Positions 6,412 to 11,919 of a DNA stretch of 12,137 nucleotides are shown here, piece by piece. Origin of the DNA: an uncultured Clostridia bacterium (GTDB lineage Bacteria > Bacillota > Clostridia > Christensenellales > CAG-138); contig CALEPU010000242.1 of NCBI GenBank assembly GCA_937913075.1, positions 1 to 12,137 on the forward strand. The letters run 5' to 3'. Position 1 is the first letter of the stretch; every line of letters begins with the position of its first letter. A program made the position numbers and the translations under genes. The notes beneath the pieces were generated by a model. That model saw only the letters and a list, made by a program, of their open reading frames with translations. It ran no database searches and had not been told where the DNA came from.

Positions 6412-7332
6412 TCAGGCGGCGGGCAGGCACTCTATCTCACCGCTCTTGTACCGCAGGGTGAAAGCAGACTGCAAGCCCTGCGAAGCGCCGTTAGAAGCCG
6501 CGGCCAGCAATACTATGCCGCCTTCATTTATCTCGGTCACGTACTCCGTGCCGCCCGTGACAAGCGTGAACAGCCAGCCGCTCTCGGTGCGGCGCAGGGT
6601 CAACGTGATCGCGTCCGCGTCGGAGACGTAAGGAGTCGGCTCTGCGGTCGGCTTAGCAGTGGGCTCGGCAGTCGGTTCCTGCGTTGGCTCGGATGAAGGC
6701 TCCGGCGCGAGCTCGACCTGCTCTTCGCCATGGGGCGTTTCCGACGGAGCATCGGTCGGCGTTTCGGAGGCAAGCGGTTCGTCCTCCGGCGCCTCAACGT
6801 CATAGCCTATCACGGCATAAAGCTCATCGCCGCCTGCTCGTCCGGCAATACTGCGTCCGTCCTCAAGCAGATATTCAAACACGCCTCGGCTGCTCATAGA
6901 GCCGCTTCCTGCGTACACGTCCAAAAAGCTCCCGGACCAGCCCTGCCCCTCGGCGGTCAGCATACCGACCGTCGCATTGACGAGCGCAAGCTTCGCTTCG
7001 CAGTCCCAAAGCTTCATACAGCAGGCGACGGTATCGGCGCCTTTGTCCGAAGCCGCATCCCGCATGCCGAGGGCCGCAGCCTCAAAATCGTTAACAAAAG
7101 CCGAGATCAGTGCGAATACGGGGTTTTCCGCCGGGGGCTGCGATACAGCGGGCTCTTCCGCGGCGCCGCCGGTGTAGGAAGGCGACCCGCCCGAAGCCTC
7201 GGGCGTTGTGAGCGTGCCGCCCGCCATGTTTAAAGCAGAGCCTATCCAAGCGCAGCCGCTTGACAACAGTATGCCGCAGAGCAGGACACACACAAGCAGA
7301 GAGACTGCAAAAAACGAAAAACGCCCTCTCAT
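6412..7332 (-). CDS. Putative lipoprotein with Pro-Thr-rich linker, unknown function
   Basis: 306 residues, not recognised as a named family. The N-terminus has a basic start, a hydrophobic stretch (about 6-25) and Cys27 in LLSSGC, a slightly degenerate lipobox (Ser at -3), so it is probably anchored to the outer face of the membrane. Then come a low-complexity Gly/Ser/Thr/Pro stretch (35-70), a helical domain with Cys104, Cys105 and Cys111 (about 70-180), a Pro/Glu/Thr linker with EPTxEPT units (about 180-235), and a beta-rich C-terminal domain (240-306). ATG 7332 lies 1 nt after the amidase stop, so translation is coupled. A frame start at 7380 would add 16 residues inside the amidase gene in front of the signal sequence and is rejected. 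Placement after a cell-wall amidase suggests an envelope or spore-coat role, but nothing in the sequence proves it. Confidence 0.8.
   Translation of the reverse strand: MRGRFSFFAVSLLVCVLLCGILLSSGCAWIGSALNMAGGTLTTPEASGGSPSYTGGAAEEPAVSQPPAENPVFALISAFVNDFEAAALGMRDAASDKGADTVACCMKLWDCEAKLALVNATVGMLTAEGQGWSGSFLDVYAGSGSMSSRGVFEYLLEDGRSIAGRAGGDELYAVIGYDVEAPEDEPLASETPTDAPSETPHGEEQVELAPEPSSEPTQEPTAEPTAKPTAEPTPYVSDADAITLTLRRTESGWLFTLVTGGTEYVTEINEGGIVLLAAASNGASQGLQSAFTLRYKSGEIECLPAA
6628..6702 (-). repeat. Short in-gene repeat encoding EPTx units
   Basis: Imperfect tandem repeats, about 9-12 bp per unit, encode SEPTQEPTAEPTAKPTAEPT in the linker of the lipoprotein. Such Pro-Thr linkers separate domains of surface proteins in Clostridia, and this tract could expand or contract by slippage. 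Confidence 0.75.
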
Positions 7333-7333
7333 G

Positions 7334-8356
7334 TCAATCCTGCCCGCCTGTCTCGTGATCGATGGGATCAAGATCCTCAAAATATGAAATGATACCGTGG
7401 AAAATGCCCTCAGCGCAGGTCATTTGATAAGCCTCGCTGCAAAGCTTCAGGTCGGAAACGGAATTGGACAAATAGCCCATTTCCAAAGTGACGACGGGAT
7501 ATCGGCTCCAGTTGAAGCCCGTCTGATCGGTCATAAAATGCGGCGCGAGCATAACGGCGCCCGTCGCCTCACAGAATTCGTTTATGATGCAGTAGCCGAG
7601 TCTGGCGCTGTTGTAAGCAATGGACACGTTTGCCACGCCCGCCGGGATGAGCACGCGGGCGCCCGCCGTATCATCCTCGGTGGAAAAATTGCAGTGTATG
7701 CGCACCCAAATGTCTACTCCGGCTTCGTTCATCAGCTCGGCGCGCTCCATGTTGGAAAGATCGACGTCGCTGTCCGTACGCGTCAGCACGACCGTTGCGC
7801 CGCGCTCTTCAAGCAGAGAGGCAAGGCATAGCGCAACGGCAAGATTAATGCTCTGCTCGTTGACGCCGGTCCTTACGCCGACGCTGCCTTCCGTCATGCG
7901 TATCTTTTTAAGCTCGGAGTTTAAAGGAGATGACGGCTCGAGTTCAAGATCGGCCTCGTGCTGATGTCCGGGGTCGATGCCGATTATCAAGCCCTCGAGC
8001 TCGTGCATGTAGGGATAGTCCGGCGTCAGCTCGCCGGTCTCGACAGCCGAGATATAGGCGGCATGGGTCTTGGGACCGTATACGCCGTCGACCGCGACGC
8101 CGAGCCTCTCTTGCAGTGCCTTTACGGCGCGGAAGGTCGCCCCGTCGAAAACACCGCTCTGCTCGCCTCGGTAAAGCCCGCAGGCGGCAAGCTCGTATTG
8201 CAGGCGCGCCACAAGCTCGCCCTCGTCCCAGAGTTTAAGGCTCGGCTGTTCGTCTGCCCAGTCCTCAATGCCCTCGGAAAAGGCGCCCATGCTCAAACAC
8301 ACCGCAAGCAATGCGGCAAGCAGGAGCGATATGGGTTTTGCGGCTCGTTTTATCAT
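7334..8356 (-). CDS. N-acetylmuramoyl-L-alanine amidase with peptidoglycan-binding domain
   Basis: Secreted zinc amidase that cuts the bond between MurNAc and L-Ala in peptidoglycan. 340 residues: signal peptide (about 1-27, with hydrophobic SLLLAALLAVCLSMGAF), a PG_binding_1 domain (about 40-105, with LKLWDEGELVARLQYEL and VDGVYGPKTHAA), then an Amidase_3 domain (about 122-330). Zinc ligands read as His131 (GIDPGHQHE), Glu167 (GVNEQSINL) and His221 (RIHCNF); Glu292 (TLEMGYLSN) is the likely catalytic Glu. It is larger than spore-cortex CwlD and carries its own wall-binding domain, so a spore or lysis role is only possible. ATG 8356 overlaps the ahcY-like stop as ATGA. An AGGAGGAG stretch lies rather far upstream (more than 10 nt), so translational coupling is likely. 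The stop is followed after 1 nt by the lipoprotein start. Confidence 0.92.
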   Translation of the reverse strand: MIKRAAKPISLLLAALLAVCLSMGAFSEGIEDWADEQPSLKLWDEGELVARLQYELAACGLYRGEQSGVFDGATFRAVKALQERLGVAVDGVYGPKTHAAYISAVETGELTPDYPYMHELEGLIIGIDPGHQHEADLELEPSSPLNSELKKIRMTEGSVGVRTGVNEQSINLAVALCLASLLEERGATVVLTRTDSDVDLSNMERAELMNEAGVDIWVRIHCNFSTEDDTAGARVLIPAGVANVSIAYNSARLGYCIINEFCEATGAVMLAPHFMTDQTGFNWSRYPVVTLEMGYLSNSVSDLKLCSEAYQMTCAEGIFHGIISYFEDLDPIDHETGGQD

Positions 8357-9594
8357 TCTGCGGAAAGATACTCCTCCTGCTCCGGTGTGAGAGTATCGAG
8401 GCCAAGCCCCATGGCGGCAAGCTTTATCATGGCGACCTCGCGGTCTATCTCCTCCGGCACGCTGTAAAGCCCCTTTCCGAGCTCATGCCCATGCCGCGCC
8501 AAGTAAAGCGCCGAAAGCGCCTGTATCGCAAAGCTCAGATCCATTATCTCGGCGGGGGGACCGTTGCCCGCCACTATGTTGACGAGCCGCCCTTCCGCCA
8601 TAAGGTTCAGCACCCTGCCGTCGGGCATTGCGTAGCCCGTGATAAACGGCTTGCGGTCTATCTTTTCAACGGCAATGCTTTCAAGATCCTCGCGGGATAC
8701 CTCCACGTCGAAATGACCGGAGTTGGCGAGTATGACGCCGTCCTTCATTTTATCGAAATGCCTTTTCGTTATAACGTCGCGGCAGCCGGTTGCCGTCACG
8801 AAGAAATCGCCCAGCGGAGCGGCGTCGTCCATCTTCATCACGCGGAAGCCGTCCATAGCGGCCTCCAAAGCGCGGAAGGGGTTGACCTCAGTCACGATCA
8901 CGTTCGCCCCGAGACCCTTTGCGCGCATGGCTATGCCGCTGGCGCAGAAGCCGTAGCCCGCGACGACTACCGTCCTGCCCGCCACCATGTTGTTGGTGGT
9001 GTACATAATGCCGTCCCATGTGCTTTGCCCGGTGCCGTGGCGGTTGTCGAAAAGGTGCTTGCAGTTTGCGTCGTTTACAGCCATCATGGGGAAGGGAAGC
9101 GTGCCGTTTTTAACGCGCGCCTTCAAACGCAGTATGCCCGTCGTCGTCTCCTCACAGCCGCCGATGAGGTTCTCGCCGTACTCGGGATGCTCCTCCGTCA
9201 GCATGGAAACGAACTCGCCGCCGTCGTCTATGATGATGTGCGGCTTAAATTCAAGCGTTTGCCGTATATGCTCGCGGTACTCCTCGGGAGTGGCGCCAAA
9301 CCAAGCGTAAACATTCATCCCCTCGGCGGCCAAAGCGGCGCATACGTCGTCCTTGGTGGAGAGGGGATTGCTGCCGGTCACTGCGACCTCGGCGCCGCCT
9401 TCTCTGAGCAGAAGACCTAAGTACGCCGTCTTCGCTTCAAGGTGAACGCAAACGGAGATCCTAAGCCCCGCAAAGGGCTTTTCCCTGCGGAAACGCTCCT
9501 CTAATTCACGCAGCACGGGCATATAGCTCTTGACCCATTCGATGCGCTTTTTGCCCAAAGGCGCAAGGGTGATATCTCTTATGGAACAGCCCAC
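8353..9594 (-). CDS. ahcY: Adenosylhomocysteinase family hydrolase; possibly S-inosylhomocysteine hydrolase
   Basis: NAD-dependent hydrolase that releases homocysteine from SAH or a deaminated form. The 413 residues match the short archaeal/Thermotoga-type enzymes; the C-terminal Lys/Tyr tail that completes the neighbour's NAD site in eukaryotic enzymes is missing. Catalytic residues are kept: His51, Asp124, Glu149, Lys179, Asp183, His294 (human His55, Asp131, Glu156, Lys186, Asp190, His301). Around the base, human Thr57, Glu59 and His353 are Glu53, Lys55 and Pro346 (GNGPPA instead of the usual GHP). The NAD loop reads GYGFCASG, with Ala for the third Gly of GxGxxG, and human Cys195 is Thr in NRHGTGQS. 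GTG 9594 is taken as the start because GGAGGT lies 7 nt upstream and the following residues fit the family; a GTG at 9642 adds 16 unmatched residues. It heads the operon and overlaps the amidase start by 4 nt. Confidence 0.91.
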   Translation of the reverse strand: MGCSIRDITLAPLGKKRIEWVKSYMPVLRELEERFRREKPFAGLRISVCVHLEAKTAYLGLLLREGGAEVAVTGSNPLSTKDDVCAALAAEGMNVYAWFGATPEEYREHIRQTLEFKPHIIIDDGGEFVSMLTEEHPEYGENLIGGCEETTTGILRLKARVKNGTLPFPMMAVNDANCKHLFDNRHGTGQSTWDGIMYTTNNMVAGRTVVVAGYGFCASGIAMRAKGLGANVIVTEVNPFRALEAAMDGFRVMKMDDAAPLGDFFVTATGCRDVITKRHFDKMKDGVILANSGHFDVEVSREDLESIAVEKIDRKPFITGYAMPDGRVLNLMAEGRLVNIVAGNGPPAEIMDLSFAIQALSALYLARHGHELGKGLYSVPEEIDREVAMIKLAAMGLGLDTLTPEQEEYLSAE

Positions 9595-9601
9595 GCAGGA
9601 T

Positions 9602-9607
9602 ACCTCC
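9602..9607 (-). promoter_or_regulatory. Ribosome binding site that sets the ahcY GTG start
   Basis: GGAGGT on the minus strand, 7 nt before GTG 9594. The residues before this GTG do not resemble the family N-terminus and belong to the leader. Confidence 0.85.
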
Positions 9608-9620
9608 GAAAAAGGTGTTT

Positions 9621-9656
9621 GTGCGGGATAGACGCAGAGCACTGCGCATACCGCAC
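9621..9656 (-). promoter_or_regulatory. Two-tier hairpin in the ahcY 5' leader
   Basis: In the minus-strand transcript an outer 6-bp stem (GTGCGG 9621-9626 against CCGCAC 9651-9656 in plus-strand letters) encloses an internal loop and an inner 5-6 bp stem (9632-9637 with 9642-9647, one G-U) with a 4-nt loop. It occupies nearly all the predicted leader between the transcription start near 9659 and the ribosome site. I do not recognise a known SAH or SAM riboswitch in it. Confidence 0.5.
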
Positions 9657-9665
9657 CACGCTACG

Positions 9666-9694
9666 ATTATACCATAGGGCAAGCCGCAAAGCAA
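9666..9694 (-). promoter_or_regulatory. SigA promoter of the ahcY operon (extended -10)
   Basis: Minus strand: TTGCTT (-35, 9694-9689), 17-nt spacer, TATAAT (-10, 9671-9666) preceded by TGG, giving an extended -10. The start is expected near 9659, leaving a leader of about 65 nt. It probably drives all eight minus-strand genes. Confidence 0.8.
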
Positions 9695-9700
9695 GCGCAC

Positions 9701-9749
9701 GCGGGGAGCTTGGAAAATTGTTTACAGTTTGGACATATTTGCTCCCCGC
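9701..9749. repeat. 9-bp perfect inverted repeat between divergent promoters
   Basis: GCGGGGAGC (9701-9709) and GCTCCCCGC (9741-9749) flank an AT-rich 31-bp centre. The left arm lies 6 bp from the ahcY -35 and the right arm abuts the folT -35 at 9750. The position suggests an operator pair or a cruciform shared by both promoters. No known repressor site is recognised. Confidence 0.6.
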
Positions 9750-9778
9750 TTGACATTTATATCCAAGGGTAGTATCAT
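9750..9778 (+). promoter_or_regulatory. SigA promoter of the folT-folC gene
   Basis: Perfect TTGACA (9750-9755), 17-nt spacer, TATCAT (9773-9778). Transcription would start near 9785, only a few bases before the first stem of the THF riboswitch, so the two calls support each other. Confidence 0.88.
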
Positions 9779-9787
9779 AGACGCGCT

Positions 9788-9884
9788 GAAGAGTAAAGGC
9801 GCGTTCGTTAAGTGTTGGCCGGACGGGGAGTTGACGGCCGAACGAAAAGCATCAGCTTGCGGTTCGCGCCTTGCATCCCGCTTC
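9788..9884 (+). promoter_or_regulatory. Tetrahydrofolate (THF) riboswitch aptamer
   Basis: The conserved THF-riboswitch landmarks appear in order: GAAGAGTA, GCGTTCGTTAAGTG, an ACGG...GGCCGAACGA segment and the signature TTGCATCCCGCTTC. Pairings agree: P1 GAAG (9788-9791) with CTTC (9881-9884); P2 GGCGCG (9798-9803) with CGCGCC (9865-9870); P3 TTCGTT (9804-9809) with AACGAA (9841-9846), continued by GGCC (9817-9820) with GGCC (9836-9839). In Firmicutes this class binds reduced folates and represses folT. It directly precedes a folT-containing gene here. Confidence 0.92.
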
Positions 9885-9904
9885 GTATGGACGGCACAAA
9901 AGAG

Positions 9905-9954
9905 CGAAGCCTCCTTTCACTCGTCGTATGGAAGTGGAAAAGGAGGTTTTTATT
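9905..9954 (+). terminator. Riboswitch expression platform: combined terminator and SD sequestor
   Basis: CCTCCTTT (9910-9917) pairs perfectly with AAAGGAGG (9939-9946), which is the ribosome site of the folT-folC gene. Four further pairs (9918-9921 with 9933-9936) close the stem across a 2-nt bulge. TTTTTATT follows at 9947-9954, so the same hairpin could end transcription or hide the ribosome site. CGAAGC (9905-9910) can instead pair with GCTTCG (9880-9885), which contains the 3' strand of aptamer P1; this is a plausible switching partner, but the exact mechanism is unresolved. Confidence 0.7.
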
Positions 9955-11853
9955 ATGCCCAAAAACAACAAAAAAAGGTCGGCGGGGGTTTTCGTCCTCC
10001 GTTCCATGATAATCATGGCGATGCTCACCGCCATGGCTGTCGCGCTTGACCGCGTACCGGGGCTCTCTATAAAGACGCCGGGGTGGAAAATAGGCTTTTC
10101 ATTCATCCCGCCGATGATAGCCGCAATGCTTTTAGGACCCGTCCAAAGCGCGATAGTCTATGGACTTGCCGACTTTATCGGCGCGATACTGTTCCCCTTC
10201 GGCCCTTATCATCCGGGCTTCACGGTATGCGCGGCGCTGATGGGCTTTATTATGGGCTTGTTCCTAAACAAACGTCCTCTCGCCGTATTCGGCTCGGAGC
10301 GCGAGTGGCGCTCTATTGGGTTTTTTCCCAATATGATTGTGCCGGTCATTATAAACTGCGCGCTTATCGGGCTCGTGGTCAACACCTATTGGGTCAGCCG
10401 GCTTTACGGCAGCAAGACCTACGGCGGCTGGTTTTCATACAGGCTCGTTGAGTATGCGATACTCATTCCGGTACAGCTTCTGCTCATTCCCGCGCTGTTA
10501 AGGCTCTGCACTCTGCTTAAAAAAGCCGGCCTCGGCGGTACGGGTCGTTCCTACGGCCCGTCGCAAAAGCGCCTGAGCGAGATATCCCGAAATGAGAGCA
10601 TTTTGGGCCTTGAAAGGGTCAACGAGCTTTTGGAAAGGCTCGACTCTCCGCAGAATAATGTAAAGGTCGTACACGTTGCCGGCACCAACGGCAAGGGCTC
10701 CTTTACGGCTATGCTCGCCTCGGTATTGAAGGCAGCGGGCTATAAGGTCGGCAGCTTTACCTCGCCCGCGCTTACGGGCGTTACGGACAGCTTCCGCATC
10801 GACTGCGAGCAGGTAGCGGAGGAGGTGTTCGACGAGCGCCTGTCGGAGATCGAGCCCTATATCAAGGAAATGACCGAAAAGCCCACTGAGTTTGAGGTCA
10901 TGACCGCTGCCGCGTTTGAGATTTTCGCGCAGGAAAATTGCGATATAGCGATAGTCGAGTGCGGGCTCGGAGGCGACCTCGACGCTACGAACACCGTCAA
11001 AGAGCCGATGCTTTCCGTGATAACAAACGTTCAGCTTGACCATTGCGGCTTGCTCGGCAATACCACGAAAGAGATCGCCGCGCACAAGGCGGGCATTATA
11101 AAAAAAGGCTGTCCCGTGCTTTTCGGCGGTCTTGACGAAGCCGCTGCGGAGGTGATATCGGAAAAAGCCGCAAGCCTCAACGCTCCGCTTTTCCGCACGG
11201 CGCAGAATTCCGTAAAGGTGCTGAAAACCGATCTTAACGGCGTCAGCTTCACCTACGGCGACAGAGGCCCTTACACGCTCTCGCTCGTTGGCGCATACCA
11301 GCCTCAGAACGCCGCAAACGTACTGGCGGCGGTCGATATCCTGAATACCCGCGGGCTTTCGATAAGCGAGGAAGCGGTTAAAAAGGGCCTTGCCTCCGTA
11401 AGCTGGCACGCAAGGTTCGAGGTCATATCCCAAGAGCCGACGGTGATATTCGACGGCGCTCATAACCCCGAGGGAGTCGGGCTTGCGGCGCAAAGCATTG
11501 CAGGCTGCTTCCCGGGCAAAAAAGCCGTGCTGCTCATGAGCGTTATGAAGGACAAGGCTTATTCCGAGTATCCCGCGCTGCTTGCTTCCGTCGCCGAAAA
11601 GGTCTTTACTGCCGCACCGCAGGTCACCGCCCGTGCGCTCGATCCTAAGGAGCTTGCAGCCTGCTTCCGCGACGGCGGCATAGACGCCGAGGCGTTTGAA
11701 GATATGGACGGCGCGATAGAGGCTGCGCTCCGATTTGCCGCCTCGCGTGGGCTTCCGCTCGTGGCGATGGGAACGCTGTATATGTACGGAGAGTTCACGG
11801 AGAGGTTTAACAGTTTGTTCAAAAATTTTGTCTCAAAAGGCGTTGAAATATAA
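9955..11853 (+). CDS. FolT-FolC fusion: folate ECF transporter S-component joined to folylpolyglutamate/dihydrofolate synthase
   Basis: One 632-residue frame joins two proteins. Residues about 12-190 are a folate-type ECF S-component, membrane embedded, with hallmark segments KIGFSFIPPMIAAMLLGP (45-62), GLADFIGAILFPFGPYHPGFT (70-90; LADFIGA and PYHPGFT are diagnostic) and NTYWVSRLYG. After a short linker (about 190-205), residues 206-632 are FolC. The P-loop is HVAGTNGKGS (240-249). Other motifs are ECGLGGDLDATN (335-346), LDHCGLLG (361-368), HKAGIIK (377-383), WHARFEV (484-490, usually WPGR) and DGAHNPEG (500-507). FolT needs the ECF energising module (EcfA/A'/T), not in the window. FolC adds glutamates to folate and so traps it in the cytoplasm. 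ATG 9955 has AAAAGGAGG eight nt upstream; the 28 residues before it belong to the riboswitch. No frameshift or stop interrupts the junction. Control is by the THF riboswitch. Confidence 0.93.
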   Translation: MPKNNKKRSAGVFVLRSMIIMAMLTAMAVALDRVPGLSIKTPGWKIGFSFIPPMIAAMLLGPVQSAIVYGLADFIGAILFPFGPYHPGFTVCAALMGFIMGLFLNKRPLAVFGSEREWRSIGFFPNMIVPVIINCALIGLVVNTYWVSRLYGSKTYGGWFSYRLVEYAILIPVQLLLIPALLRLCTLLKKAGLGGTGRSYGPSQKRLSEISRNESILGLERVNELLERLDSPQNNVKVVHVAGTNGKGSFTAMLASVLKAAGYKVGSFTSPALTGVTDSFRIDCEQVAEEVFDERLSEIEPYIKEMTEKPTEFEVMTAAAFEIFAQENCDIAIVECGLGGDLDATNTVKEPMLSVITNVQLDHCGLLGNTTKEIAAHKAGIIKKGCPVLFGGLDEAAAEVISEKAASLNAPLFRTAQNSVKVLKTDLNGVSFTYGDRGPYTLSLVGAYQPQNAANVLAAVDILNTRGLSISEEAVKKGLASVSWHARFEVISQEPTVIFDGAHNPEGVGLAAQSIAGCFPGKKAVLLMSVMKDKAYSEYPALLASVAEKVFTAAPQVTARALDPKELAACFRDGGIDAEAFEDMDGAIEAALRFAASRGLPLVAMGTLYMYGEFTERFNSLFKNFVSKGVEI

Positions 11854-11871
11854 CACTGCGGTTGGTATAAT
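11843..11871 (+). promoter_or_regulatory. SigA promoter for the zinc-ribbon protein gene
   Basis: TTGAAA (11843-11848), 17-nt spacer, TATAAT (11866-11871) preceded by TGG (extended -10). The -35 overlaps the last codons of folC. No terminator separates folC from the next gene, so read-through may add to its expression. Confidence 0.83.
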
Positions 11872-11919
11872 AAGGTAGCAGATCATAATAACGCGAAGGC
11901 GCTTGAAAAGGAGTCCGCA

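Noticed and set aside
6628..6702. Tandem repeat as a CRISPR or mobile-element remnant
   Set aside because: Units are 9-12 bp, in frame, and encode a Pro-Thr linker; there are no spacers or terminal repeats.
7930..8467. Arg-rich plus-strand frames opposite the amidase
   Set aside because: Shadows of the amidase coding sequence; no start signals or domains.
8311..9420. 369-residue plus-strand frame opposite the ahcY-like gene
   Set aside because: Antisense to conserved SAH hydrolase sequence, His/Arg/Val-rich, with no family features; a shadow frame.
9608..9660. Known SAH or SAM riboswitch upstream of ahcY
   Set aside because: The leader is structured, but I could not match the conserved sequence blocks of SAH or SAM classes, so it is listed only as an unnamed hairpin.
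9871..9954. Longer N-terminus for the FolT-FolC protein
   Set aside because: This stretch is the THF riboswitch 3' end and expression platform; a strong ribosome site sits before ATG 9955.
10498..11493. 331-residue open frame on the minus strand opposite folC
   Set aside because: It lies wholly antisense to well-conserved FolC motifs, has no ribosome site or recognisable domain, and its composition is that of a GC-rich shadow frame.
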